Positions 27,072 to 36,800 of a stretch of DNA of 64,000 nt are shown here, piece by piece. The position numbers and the translations under genes were made by a program. This DNA comes from Bradyrhizobium sp. 4. Lineage in GTDB: Bacteria > Pseudomonadota > Alphaproteobacteria > Rhizobiales > Xanthobacteraceae. The notes beneath the pieces are model-generated. The model was not told where the DNA came from and searched no databases. It was given only the letters and a program-made list of their open reading frames with translations. The stretch covers positions 2,356,001-2,420,000 of the forward strand of contig NZ_CP064686.1 of assembly GCF_023100905.1 (NCBI RefSeq), given 5' to 3'. Numbering within the stretch: position 1 is the stretch's first letter; every line of letters starts with the position of its first letter.

Positions 27072-28052
27072 TCAATGTGCCCGGCTGATCGTCGAGCGCA
27101 GCCGCGGATCGACGATGGTGTAGAGGATATCAACCACGAGATTGATGGTGACGAAGATCAGGGACACCATCATCAGATAGGCGGCCATGATCGGGATATC
27201 GACATTCTGCACGGCCTGCACGAACAGCAACCCCATGCCGGGCCACTGGAACACGGTCTCGGTGATGATCGCAAATGCAATTACCGAGCCAAATTGCAGG
27301 CCGGCCACCGTGATGACCGGGATCATCGTGTTGCGCAGCGCATGACCGTAATGGATGGCGCGGGTGGTGAGGCCGCGGGCACGGGCGAAGCGGATGTAGT
27401 CGGTGCGCATGACTTCGAGCATCTCGGTGCGGACCAGTCGCATGATCAGCGTCATCTGGAACAAACCCAGCGTGATCGAGGGCATGATCAGCGCCTTCAG
27501 TCCTGACAGCGTCAGCAGACCCGTCGTCCACCAGCCGATATGCACGACGTCGCCGCGCCCGAACGAGGGCAGCCAACCCAGCGTCACCGAGAACAGGTAG
27601 ATCATGAGAATGCCGATCAGGAAGGTCGGCAGCGAGATGCCGATCAGCGAGATAGCCTGGAACGCGTGTGTGAGCCAGCTGTCGCGGCGAAGCGCCGAAT
27701 AGACGCCCATCAGGATGCCACAGAGCATCGCGAAGATGGTGGCGCAGATCGCGAGCTCCAGGGTCGCGGGCATCCGCTCCATCAGAAGATTGGAGACAGG
27801 CAGGCGGAACTGGTAGGAGACGCCGAACTTGAACTGCGCAGCGTTGCCGATATAGCGGCCGAACTGCACGATCACGGGATCATCGAGGCCGAGCGATTTG
27901 CGGATAGCGGCGCGTTCGGCGCCGGACGTGTCCATCCCAACCATCTGGTTCACGGGATCGCCGGCGAAACGAAACATCGAGAAGGAGATGATCCCGACGG
28001 CGATCATGACACCAATGGCCTGAATGGCCCGGCGCAGTGTGAAAGCGAGCAT
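27072..28052 (-). CDS. peptide ABC transporter permease, DppB type (system 2)
   Basis: 326-residue permease starting MLAFTLRRAIQAIGVMIAVG, with DppB features including QFRLPVSNLLMERMPATLEL and the EAA-loop YIRFARARGLTTRAIHYGHA. It is the first gene after the hairpin at 28108-28151, which separates it from the binding-protein gene. Its stop abuts the start of the DppC-type gene. Confidence 0.92.
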   Translation of the reverse strand: MLAFTLRRAIQAIGVMIAVGIISFSMFRFAGDPVNQMVGMDTSGAERAAIRKSLGLDDPVIVQFGRYIGNAAQFKFGVSYQFRLPVSNLLMERMPATLELAICATIFAMLCGILMGVYSALRRDSWLTHAFQAISLIGISLPTFLIGILMIYLFSVTLGWLPSFGRGDVVHIGWWTTGLLTLSGLKALIMPSITLGLFQMTLIMRLVRTEMLEVMRTDYIRFARARGLTTRAIHYGHALRNTMIPVITVAGLQFGSVIAFAIITETVFQWPGMGLLFVQAVQNVDIPIMAAYLMMVSLIFVTINLVVDILYTIVDPRLRSTISRAH

Positions 28053-28107
28053 CTGTTCCTTTCACATATCTTCAGTGGCACGCATCATTGCGTTAGCCCG
28101 AAACAGC

Positions 28108-28151
28108 AAGTCCCGGAAGCCAGATCTTGAAAACGATGGCTTCCGGGACTT
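28108..28151 (-). terminator. strong hairpin between binding-protein and permease genes (attenuator-like)
   Basis: A perfect 15-bp stem (28108-28122 with 28137-28151, 14-base loop) follows the system 2 binding-protein stop by 16 bases. The T-run after the stem on the minus strand is weak (GCTGTTTCGGG), so partial termination or 3'-end protection is likelier than full termination. This arrangement commonly gives more binding protein than permease. Confidence 0.7.
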
Positions 28152-28167
28152 CACAACTTGTCGACGC

Positions 28168-29766
28168 CTACTCGTCCTGCTTGGTCGCCCAGTAGAGCAT
28201 GACCATGTTGTCCGCACGCTGGGTCAACTTCACCTTCTTCGAGACGCCCCAGGCGAGCGCCTGCTGGTGCAGCGGGACGTAGGCCCAGTCCTTCATCGAG
28301 ACCTCGAAGGCCTGCTTGATCAGGAGATCGCGCTTGCCCGTATCGGGTTCCACGAGAACCTTGTCGGCGAGTTCATCGAACTGCTTGTTGCAATAGCCGG
28401 CGAGATTGGCTTCGCCGCGGTTCGGATCCTTGGGATCGTCCCGGCAGCCCATGATGTCGTGCAGCACGTTGTGGGAGTCGAGGGTATCCGGGGTCCAGCC
28501 CAGCATGAACAGCGAAGTCTTGTAGCCGCCGGGCTTCAGCACCTTGGCGAAATACAGGGCCTTGGGTTGCGCCAGCAGCTCCACTTTGAGGCCGATGCGG
28601 GCGAGCATGCCGACGACCGCCTGACATATCGCGGCGTCATTGACGTAGCGATCGTTGGGGCAGTCCATCGTGACTTCGAAACCCTCGGGATAGCCGGCGT
28701 CAGCCAGGAGCTTCTTGGCGGCGTCGGGATCGAGCTTCGGCCGGGTGAAATCCTTCGAGGCAAAGATCTCTGGTGCGACCATCAATGCGGACGGCGTAGA
28801 CAGTCCGCGCATGACGCGATTCTTGATCAGGTCGATGTCGATTGCCCGGTAGACGGCTTCGCGGACGCGAACGTCCTTGAATGGGTTCTTGCCCTTGACG
28901 TTGGAGTACAAGAGCTCGTCACGCGCCTGATCCATGCCGACAAAGATGGTGCGGAGTTCAGGTCCCGTCAGCACGGTGGCGTTCGGACTCGCTTTCACGC
29001 GCTCGATGTCCTGGACCGGAACGGGCTCGATCACGTCGACCTCGCCGGACAACAGCGCCGCAACACGCGTGGCGGGGTTGGCGATCGGCGTGAAGATGAT
29101 CTCCTTCAGATTATGTTCCGGCTTGCGCCACCAGTTCGGATTGGCCTTGAAGACGGTCTTCACGCCCGGCTGATGGCTGTCGATCGTGAAGGCGCCGGTG
29201 CCGTTCTCATGGAGCGAGGCGTAGCTCGGGGTCGTCGCGGCGGCGGGCGTCGGTGCCACCGCATCGTTCGCCTCTGCCCATTTCTTGTCCATGATGTACC
29301 AGGTCGCCCACAGCGCCGTCAGAATGGGATTGGGCGAGGTCAGGATGAAATCGACGGTGTAATCGTCGATCTTGACCACCTTGGCATCGGCGGGAACGCG
29401 GCTCTGGAAATTCGAACCTTTCGCCCGCACGCGTTCGGCCGAGAACACCACGTCGTCCGCAGTGAACGGGTCGCCGTTGTGGAATTTGACGTCCTTGCGC
29501 AGGTGAAAGCGCCAGCGTGTCGGCTCCGGCGTCTCCCAGCTTTCGGCGAGTGCCGGGACGATCTTCAGGTCCTTGCCGCGGGCAACCAGGCCCTCATAGA
29601 CATGACCGAGATGCGCACTGGTGGTCGACTCGTTCAGCGTGTACGGGTCGAGCGACTTGAGCTCACCCTGGTTGGCATAGCGCAGCGTCTGGCTCGACGC
29701 CGGCGAGACCGCCAACGCAAGCATACTGGCGAGCGTCGCCGCAAACAGACTTCGTCCGACTGACAT
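28168..29766 (-). CDS. peptide ABC transporter substrate-binding protein (SBP_bac_5, system 2)
   Basis: 532-residue periplasmic binding protein. A signal peptide spans about residues 1-25 (cleavage near SPASSQ-TLRYA). The mature protein opens TLRYANQGELKSLDPYTLNE and contains RFHLRKDVKFHNGDPFTADD, both typical of the Dpp/Opp family. The ATG at 29766 is preceded by GGAGAGG. It is the first gene of the 12-gene minus-strand run, so its promoter must lie in 29767-30071. The ligand is unknown; GGT and DUF1028 in the same operon point to gamma-glutamyl or other modified peptides. Confidence 0.92.
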   Translation of the reverse strand: MSVGRSLFAATLASMLALAVSPASSQTLRYANQGELKSLDPYTLNESTTSAHLGHVYEGLVARGKDLKIVPALAESWETPEPTRWRFHLRKDVKFHNGDPFTADDVVFSAERVRAKGSNFQSRVPADAKVVKIDDYTVDFILTSPNPILTALWATWYIMDKKWAEANDAVAPTPAAATTPSYASLHENGTGAFTIDSHQPGVKTVFKANPNWWRKPEHNLKEIIFTPIANPATRVAALLSGEVDVIEPVPVQDIERVKASPNATVLTGPELRTIFVGMDQARDELLYSNVKGKNPFKDVRVREAVYRAIDIDLIKNRVMRGLSTPSALMVAPEIFASKDFTRPKLDPDAAKKLLADAGYPEGFEVTMDCPNDRYVNDAAICQAVVGMLARIGLKVELLAQPKALYFAKVLKPGGYKTSLFMLGWTPDTLDSHNVLHDIMGCRDDPKDPNRGEANLAGYCNKQFDELADKVLVEPDTGKRDLLIKQAFEVSMKDWAYVPLHQQALAWGVSKKVKLTQRADNMVMLYWATKQDE

Positions 29767-30071
29767 TCTTGACCTCTCCACTCGCCCGCACCGTCATTTT
29801 TGATTGTTCGGCGGAGCTGATCGAACCATGTTGCCCAGAGTTCTCGACCCGTGCAAGCGCCATTCCAGCAAGGAACGCGCCAAGTTGCACTGCTGTGCAG
29901 CAATGCTGACCGGCATTGACAAGCCGATGGGCGAGGGCGCCAGCGTTTTTGATTGACCATATCCGCCGATCGCGGAAGCCGGAGCGCCGCGACCGGCCTC
30001 AGGTCGCTTGCGTTGCACACCGTCTCGCGGCGATACTGTGGCCGGGCGCTCGAATCTCATCTGGAGGGGAC
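29767..30071. promoter_or_regulatory. divergent intergenic region with a CTGC-N3-GCAG palindrome
   Basis: This 305-bp gene-free stretch must hold the promoters for the minus-strand transporter operon and the plus-strand lipid operon. The one clear motif is CTGC-TGT-GCAG at 29890-29900, inside TTGC...GCAA (29885-29903). It matches the CTGC-N3-GCAG form reported for the polyhydroxyalkanoate regulator PhaR of Paracoccus. I saw no convincing -35/-10 pair. Confidence 0.35.
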
Positions 30072-30329
30072 ATGAAGGTTAATATCGAAATCGACTGCAC
30101 CCCCCTCGAAGCCCGTCAGTTCATCGGATTGCCCGATCTGGCACCGATGCAGACGGCGGTGATGGACAAGCTGCAGCAGCAGGTCTTGAGCAACATCGAC
30201 AAGGTCTCGCCGGAGTCGCTGATCCAGAGCTGGTTCACCTTCGATCCCAAGCTTGCCGAGCGGTTTCAGGACATGTTCGTCACCATGGCCGGCCTCGGCG
30301 GCACGCGCAGCGGCGACAAGAAGAAATAA
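30072..30329 (+). CDS. DUF6489 family small protein
   Basis: 85-residue acidic soluble protein, MKVNIEIDCTPLEARQFIGL, ending in a lysine-rich tail GDKKK. I recognise it as the DUF6489 type common in Rhizobiales; no function is known. The ATG at 30072 has GGAGGGG just upstream, which decides the start; a longer in-frame reading from 29916 has no support. The stop overlaps the hydrolase start by one base (TAATG). In Rhizobiales genomes I recall this small protein near PHA or polyester genes, which fits the operon here. Confidence 0.8.
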   Translation: MKVNIEIDCTPLEARQFIGLPDLAPMQTAVMDKLQQQVLSNIDKVSPESLIQSWFTFDPKLAERFQDMFVTMAGLGGTRSGDKKK

Positions 30330-31129
30330 TGCCGCCCGGTCCGGACGGGCCGCAGACCCCAGGCCGGCTTCGTCCGCCCGGCCTTGCTTTGCTGCTCGCC
30401 GAAGCCCGAGGGTTGCTCGAACTCAACGCCAGCCTGCTGCTGTCGCCGGTCCTGATGCGGGCGCCCAAAGGCGATGGCCATCCGGTGCTGGCGCTGCCTG
30501 GCTTCCTCGCCAGCGACCTCTCGATGGCGCCGATGCGGCGCTATCTCAGCGAGCTCGGCTATGAGGCACATGCTTGGCGGATGGGCCGCAATTTCGGCGG
30601 GTTGGGACGGATGCGGGATTCATTGCGCGCCCGTCTCGCCGAAATCCATGCTGCGAGCGGACGCAAGGTCAGCCTGGTCGGCTGGAGTCTCGGCGGCGTC
30701 TATGCGCGCGATCTCGCGCTGCAGGCGCCCGACTTGGTCCGCAATGTCATCACGCTCGGCAGCCCTTTTGCCAATGACATAAGAGCGACCAATGCGACGC
30801 GGCTCTACGAAATGATGTCCGGCGAGCGTGTCGAGGATTTCGCCGAGCTGCGTGAGGCGATCGCCGGCGATCTTCCGGTGCCGGCGACGTCGATCTATTC
30901 GCGCGCCGACGGCATCGTGAACTGGCGGACCTGCCTGCTGCGTCCCTCCGACCGCGCCGAGAACATCGAGGTGCACCTGGCGAGCCATATCGGGCTTGGG
31001 GTGAATCCCGCAGCGCTATGGGCCGTGGCGGACCGCCTTGCGCAACCGGAAGGGGAGTTCTGGCCATTTGACGGGGCAGGGCCGTTTGCCATTGCATATG
31101 CCCCGCCGGAACAGGCAGTATCGGCCTGA
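30329..31129 (+). CDS. alpha/beta hydrolase (paralogue of the protein at 43879-44649)
   Basis: 266-residue lipase/esterase-like hydrolase. The nucleophile elbow is GWSLGG (Ser about residue 117), preceded by the oxyanion-region GHPVLALPGFLASD and followed by an Asp in YSRADGIVNW and a His in ASHIGLG, giving a plausible Ser-Asp-His triad. There is no signal peptide. It is coupled to DUF6489 by a TAATG overlap and followed after 46 bases by a wax ester/diacylglycerol acyltransferase, so it may hydrolyse or remodel storage lipids. About two thirds of residues around the nucleophile match the second copy at 43879. Confidence 0.85.
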   Translation: MPPGPDGPQTPGRLRPPGLALLLAEARGLLELNASLLLSPVLMRAPKGDGHPVLALPGFLASDLSMAPMRRYLSELGYEAHAWRMGRNFGGLGRMRDSLRARLAEIHAASGRKVSLVGWSLGGVYARDLALQAPDLVRNVITLGSPFANDIRATNATRLYEMMSGERVEDFAELREAIAGDLPVPATSIYSRADGIVNWRTCLLRPSDRAENIEVHLASHIGLGVNPAALWAVADRLAQPEGEFWPFDGAGPFAIAYAPPEQAVSA

Positions 31130-31175
31130 CGAGAAGCGCCGCCTAAGGCGCCAGTCAAATACTCGGGAGGGAACT

Positions 31176-32726
31176 ATGGCTGACGGTAAGAAACTGTCGT
31201 CGCTGGATGCGTCGTTTCTCTATCTGGAAACGCCGGAAATGCCGATGCATGTCGGGAGCATGGCGATCTTTCGCCTGCCGGACGACTACAAGGGCGACTT
31301 CTTCGAAGATTTCAAGGCGATGATCGTCTCGCGCCTGCACATCGCGCCGATCCTCAAAGCGCGGCTGGAGAAGGCGCCGCTCGACATCGATCATCCCTCC
31401 TGGGTGGAGGACGACCAGTTCGACATCGACCGTCACATCTTCCGCGCCAGCCTGCCGCAGCCGCGCGACCGCGCCACGCTCGAACGCATCGTGGGCTGGA
31501 TGCACGCCAAGCTCTTGAACCGTGCCCGCCCGCTCTGGGAGTTCTACGTGTTCGAGGGCATGAAGGACAATGAGGTCGGGCTTTATTCGAAGATGCATCA
31601 TGCCGCCATCGACGGCGGTGCCGGTGCGGCGCTGACCAACATGATCTACGATATCTCGCCGATCCCGCGGAAGGTCGATCCGCCGACCGCGGGAGCGAAG
31701 CCCGGGCAGGAGCCGCGCGACATCGCAGCGAACCTGGTCGATTCCTACCAGCAGCTCTTCACCCAGCCGCTCGATGCATCGGCCGCCGCGAAGAACCTGC
31801 AACTGCCGCGCACCGGCAAGAGCGACATCGGCTCGATCCTGTTCGACAATGCGATGTACCAGATCGAGAGCGCGGTGCGCTTTGCCGGCAACATCCCGAC
31901 CATGGTCAAGAGCGTCTCGGACGTGCTCGGCAAGATATCCGATCCAAAATCGCGCGAGAGCCTTGCCAGCATGGTGTCGCCGCCGACCATGCTCAACAAA
32001 TCGATCTCGTCCGAGCGCAGCTTCGCCGGCGTCTCGATTTCGCTGTCGCGATCCAAGGCGCTGGCCAAGCAGGCCGGCGGCAAGCTCAACGACGTCGTGC
32101 TGGCGCTCGCCTCCGGCGTGGTCCGGCGCTACCTCCAGCAACACGGAACGCTGCCGGCGAAGTCCCTGACCGCTGCCGTGCCGATCTCGCTGCGTGAGGA
32201 AGGCAACACCGAAGCCAACAACCAGGTGTTCGGCATGATCTGCTCGATCGCGACCAACATCGACGATCCCAAGGCGCGCCTGGAAGCCATTATCGCGCAA
32301 TCGACCAAGTCCAAGGAGATGTCGCATCCGCTGCGGGCACTGATGCCGCAGATCTCCAATATCTCGATGCTGGGCGCGCCGATCGTCGTGCAGATCATGG
32401 CGCTGCTCTACAGCCGCTCCGATTTGTCGAATGTGCTGCCGCCGGCTGCGAACATCACGGTGTCCAACGTGCCGGGGCCGCGGCAGACGCTGTACGCCGC
32501 GGGCGCGGAGCTGTTGCACATCTTCCCGGTGTCGATCTCGACACACGGACAGGCGCTCAACATCACCGTGCAGAGCTATCGCGACCAGCTCGATTTCGGC
32601 TTCATCGTCGGCGCCAACATCATTCCGCACGTGCAGGTGATGTGCGACATGCTGCCGGAAGAATTCGCCGCGCTGGAGGCGTCCTATGCTTTGCCCGCTG
32701 CGGACATCAAGGGCGCCGCTGAGTAG
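31176..32726 (+). CDS. wax ester synthase / diacylglycerol acyltransferase (WS/DGAT)
   Basis: 516-residue O-acyltransferase that makes wax esters or triacylglycerol from acyl-CoA. The catalytic HHxxxDG motif is HHAAIDG, first His at about residue 141, and the PLW motif is RPLWEFYVFEG. The C-terminal domain contains NVPGPRQTLYAAGAEL, also a family signature. The ATG at 31176 with GGGAGGG upstream is clear; a longer reading from 31038 is excluded. Presence of an intact enzyme predicts neutral-lipid storage besides polyester. It lies in an operon-like series with the hydrolase before it and the epoxide-hydrolase-like gene 10 bases after. Confidence 0.93.
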   Translation: MADGKKLSSLDASFLYLETPEMPMHVGSMAIFRLPDDYKGDFFEDFKAMIVSRLHIAPILKARLEKAPLDIDHPSWVEDDQFDIDRHIFRASLPQPRDRATLERIVGWMHAKLLNRARPLWEFYVFEGMKDNEVGLYSKMHHAAIDGGAGAALTNMIYDISPIPRKVDPPTAGAKPGQEPRDIAANLVDSYQQLFTQPLDASAAAKNLQLPRTGKSDIGSILFDNAMYQIESAVRFAGNIPTMVKSVSDVLGKISDPKSRESLASMVSPPTMLNKSISSERSFAGVSISLSRSKALAKQAGGKLNDVVLALASGVVRRYLQQHGTLPAKSLTAAVPISLREEGNTEANNQVFGMICSIATNIDDPKARLEAIIAQSTKSKEMSHPLRALMPQISNISMLGAPIVVQIMALLYSRSDLSNVLPPAANITVSNVPGPRQTLYAAGAELLHIFPVSISTHGQALNITVQSYRDQLDFGFIVGANIIPHVQVMCDMLPEEFAALEASYALPAADIKGAAE

Positions 32727-32736
32727 GAATGTTCCG

Positions 32737-33732
32737 ATGATTGAAATGCCGCCGCTCAAGTTCGTGCAGACGAACGGAATCCGCATGGGCTACTATGAGG
32801 CGGGCCCGGTCACAGACAAGCCGCCGATGGTGCTGTGCCATGGCTGGCCCGAACTCGCATTTTCCTGGCGCCACCAAATCAAGGCGCTCAGCGAGGCCGG
32901 TATCCGCGTGATCGCGCCGGATCAGCGCGGCTACGGCGCGACCGACCGGCCCGAGCCGGTCGAGGACTACGACATGGAGCATTTGACCGGCGATCTGGTC
33001 GGGCTGCTCGATCATCTCGGGATCGACAAGGCAATCTTCGTCGGCCACGACTGGGGCGGATTCGTCGTCTGGCAGATGCCGCTGCGGCATCCTGCGCGCG
33101 TCGCCGGTGTGGTCGGCGTCAACACGCCGCATTGGGACCGCGCGCCGATCGATCCGATCGCGCTGTTCCGCCAGCGCTTCGGCGATCAGATGTACATCGT
33201 CCAGTTTCAGGATCCCGCGCGTGAGCCGGACAGGATATTCGGCAGCCGCGTCGAGCAGACGTTCGACGCGTTCATGCGCAAGCCGCTGGCGCGGCCGGCG
33301 GTGAAACCGGAGGAGCCGCCGATCGCGGGTGTCGGCGCCTCGTCAAAGACCAATCTGGCGTTCCCGCAGATGATCGCGGCCTATGATGCAAAGCACGATC
33401 CCCGGATTCCGATCCTGTCGGCCGACGAGAAGAAGGTGTTCGTCGATACGTTCACGAAAACCGGCTTCACCGGCGGCATCAACTGGTATCGCAACTTCAC
33501 TCGCAATTGGGAGCACGCGAAAGGCCTGGACCATCAGGTGCACGTGCCGTCATTGATGATCATGGCCGAGAACGATGCCGTGCTGCCGCCGTCGGCGGCC
33601 GACGGCATGGAGACGCTGATATCTGATCTGGAGAAACATCTTGTGAAGGACAGCGGCCATTGGACGCAACAAGAGAAGCCGGAAGAGGTCAGCGCCAAAC
33701 TGATCGAATGGCGTAGAAGGCGGTTCGGCTAG
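32737..33732 (+). CDS. epoxide-hydrolase-like alpha/beta hydrolase
   Basis: 331-residue soluble hydrolase. HGWPE forms the oxyanion region, the nucleophile is Asp at about residue 105 in GHDWGG (Asp, not Ser, as in epoxide hydrolases and haloalkane dehalogenases), and the general base His is in DSGHWTQQE. The cap domain contains tyrosines that could activate an epoxide. The ATG at 32737 has AGGAA upstream. It precedes the CYP102-type monooxygenase, so one possible job is opening epoxides formed by that enzyme; the pairing is inferred from context. Confidence 0.87.
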   Translation: MIEMPPLKFVQTNGIRMGYYEAGPVTDKPPMVLCHGWPELAFSWRHQIKALSEAGIRVIAPDQRGYGATDRPEPVEDYDMEHLTGDLVGLLDHLGIDKAIFVGHDWGGFVVWQMPLRHPARVAGVVGVNTPHWDRAPIDPIALFRQRFGDQMYIVQFQDPAREPDRIFGSRVEQTFDAFMRKPLARPAVKPEEPPIAGVGASSKTNLAFPQMIAAYDAKHDPRIPILSADEKKVFVDTFTKTGFTGGINWYRNFTRNWEHAKGLDHQVHVPSLMIMAENDAVLPPSAADGMETLISDLEKHLVKDSGHWTQQEKPEEVSAKLIEWRRRRFG

Positions 33733-33748
33733 CTGATCATTGCGAACT

Positions 33749-33836
33749 CGTCATTGCGAGGAGCGAAGCGACGAAGCAATCTAGGCTGCCTCCGCCGACA
33801 TATTTCTGGATTGCTTCGCTTCGCTCGCAACGACGA
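33749..33836. repeat. REP-like palindromic intergenic repeat, copy 1
   Basis: Imperfect inverted repeat: CGTCATTGCGAG-type left arm (33749 to about 33784) and CTGGATTGCTTCGCTTCGCT-type right arm (33806-33836). The core matches copy 2 at 42301-42372, showing it is dispersed. It ends 10 bases before the Shine-Dalgarno of the P450 gene. Confidence 0.85.
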
Positions 33837-33862
33837 CATTGAAGCAGGGGGACTACATTTCG

Positions 33863-36800
33863 ATGTCATCCAAGAATCGTCTGGACCCGATCCCGCAGCC
33901 GCCGACCAAGCCGGTGGTCGGCAACATGCTGTCACTGGATTCGGCCGCGCCGGTGCAGCATCTGACCCGGCTTGCCAAGGAGCTGGGGCCGATCTTCTGG
34001 CTCGACATGATGGGCTCGCCGATCGTGGTCGTCTCCGGCCACGATCTCGTCGACGAGCTCTCGGACGAGAAGCGTTTCGACAAGACGGTGCGCGGTGCAT
34101 TGCGGCGGGTGCGCGCAGTCGGCGGCGACGGCCTGTTCACGGCCGACACGAGGGAGCCAAACTGGAGCAAGGCGCACAACATCCTGCTCCAGCCCTTCGG
34201 CAACCGCGCCATGCAGTCCTATCACCCGAGCATGGTCGACATCGCCGAGCAGCTCGTCGGCAAATGGGAGCGGCTCAACGCTGACGACGAGATCGACGTC
34301 GTCCACGACATGACGGCGTTGACGCTGGATACGATCGGCCTGTGCGGCTTCGACTACCGCTTCAATTCGTTCTACCGGCGCGACTACCATCCTTTCGTCG
34401 AGTCGCTGGTGCGCTCGCTCGAAACCATCATGATGACGCGCGGCTTGCCGTTCGAGCAGCTCTGGATGCAGAAGCGGCGCAAGACGATGGCTGAGGACGT
34501 CGACTTCATGAACAGGATGGTCGACGAGATCATTGCGGAGCGCCGCAAGGGAGGAGAGGCGACCGACGACAAGGATATGCTTGCGGCGATGATGACGGGC
34601 GTCGATCGCTCGACCGGCGAACAGCTCGACGACGTCAACATCCGCTATCAGATCAACACGTTCCTGATCGCAGGCCACGAGACCACCAGCGGCCTGTTGT
34701 CCTGCACGCTCTATGCGCTGCTCAAGCATCCCGAGATTCTCAAGAAGGCCTATGACGAGGTCGACCGCGTCTTCGGTCCCGACGTCAATGTACGGCCGAC
34801 CTATCAGCAGGTGACGCAGCTCACCTACATCACGCAGATCCTGAAGGAGGCCCTGCGGCTATGGCCGCCAGCGCCGGCCTATGGCATCTCGCCGCTGAAC
34901 GACGAGACCATCGGCGGCGGCAAGTACAAGCTCAGGAAGGGTACGTTCACCACCATCCTGGTGACCGCGCTGCATCGTGATCCATCGGTCTGGGGTCCGA
35001 ATCCGGACGCGTTCGATCCGGAGAATTTCAGCCGGGAGGCGGAAGCCAAGCGGCCGATCAATGCCTGGAAGCCGTTCGGCAACGGCCAGCGCGCCTGCAT
35101 CGGCCGCGGCTTCGCCATGCACGAGGCCGCGCTCGCGCTCGGCATGATCCTCCAGCGATTCAAGCTGATCGACCACCAGCGCTACCAGATGCATCTGAAG
35201 GAAACGCTGACGATTAAGCCGGAAGGCTTCAAGATCAAGGTCCGTCCGCGCGCCGATCGCGAGCGCGGTGCCTATGGCGGACCTGTGGCGGTGTCGTCGG
35301 CGCCGAAGGCCCCGCGTCAGCCCACCGCGCGTCCCGGCCACAACACGCCGATGCTGGTGCTCTACGGCTCCAATCTCGGCACCGCCGAGGAGCTGGCGAC
35401 TCGGATGGCCGATCTTGCCGAGATCAACGGCTTTGCCGTGCATCTGGGGCCGCTCGACGATTACGTCGGCAAGCTGCCAAGGGAGGGTGGCGTGCTGATC
35501 ATCTGCGCTTCCTATAACGGCGCGCCGCCGGACAATGCGACGCAATTCGTCAAATGGCTCGGTGACGAGCTGCCGAAGGATGCGTTTGCCAATGTGCGTT
35601 ACGCCGTGTTCGGCTGCGGCAACAGCGACTGGGCCGCGACCTACCAGTCGGTGCCGCGCTTCATCGATGAGCAGTTGTCGAAGCATGGCGCGCGCGCGGT
35701 CTATCCGCGCGGCGAAGGCGATGCGCGCAGCGATCTCGACGGCCAGTTCCAGAAATGGTTCCCGGCGGCCGCCCAGGTCGCGACCAAGGAATTCGGCATC
35801 GACTGGAATTTCACCCGTACCGCGGAGGATGATCCGCTCTACGCGATCGAGCCGGTCGCGGTGACCGCCGTCAACACCATCGTCGCCCAGGGCGGCGCGG
35901 TGGCAATGAAGGTGCTGGTCAATGACGAGCTTCAGAACAAGGCCGGTTCCAATCCGTCAGAGCGTTCGACGCGCCACATCGAGGTGCAGTTGCCGTCCAA
36001 CATCAATTACCGCGTAGGCGATCATCTGAGCGTGGTCCCGCGCAACGATCCGACGCTGGTGGATTCGGTCGCCCGTCGCTTTGGCTTCCTGCCGGCCGAC
36101 CAGATCAGGCTTCAGGTTGCCGAAGGCCGCCGCGCGCAATTGCCGGTCGGCGATGCCGTGTCGGTCGGCCGCCTGCTCAGCGAGTTCGTCGAGCTCCAGC
36201 AAGTGGCGACACGGAAGCAGATCCAGATCATGGCCGAGCACACGCGTTGTCCGGTCACGAAACCAAAACTGCTGGCCTTCGTCGGCGAGGAGCCCGAGCC
36301 GCTCGAGCGCTATCGCAGCGAGATTCTGGCCCGGCGGAAATCGGTGTTCGATCTGCTGCTCGAATATCCGGCCTGCGAACTGCCGTTCCACGTCTATCTG
36401 GAAATGCTCTCGCTGCTGGCGCCGCGTTATTATTCGATCTCGTCTTCGCCGTCGGTCGATCCGGTTCGTTGCAGCGTCACGGTCGGAGTGGTTGAAGGGC
36501 CGGCCGCCTCGGGCCGCGGCACCTACAAGGGTATCTGCTCGAACTATCTCGCCAATCGACGCGCGGGCGACGTGATCCATGCCACCGTGCGTGAGACCAA
36601 GGCCGGCTTCCGGCTCCCGGACGATCCATCCGTGCCGATCGTCATGATCGGCCCGGGCACGGGATTGGCGCCGTTCCGCGGCTTCCTCCAGGAACGCGCC
36701 GAGCGCAAGGTCAAGGGCGCCGCGCTCGGTCCGGCCATGCTGTTTTTCGGCTGCCGGCATCCCGATCAGGATTTTCTCTACGCGGACGAGCTGAAGGCGC

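Noticed and set aside
28024..29763. 579-codon plus-strand frame opposite the second binding protein
   Set aside because: Same reason: antisense of a well-supported gene.
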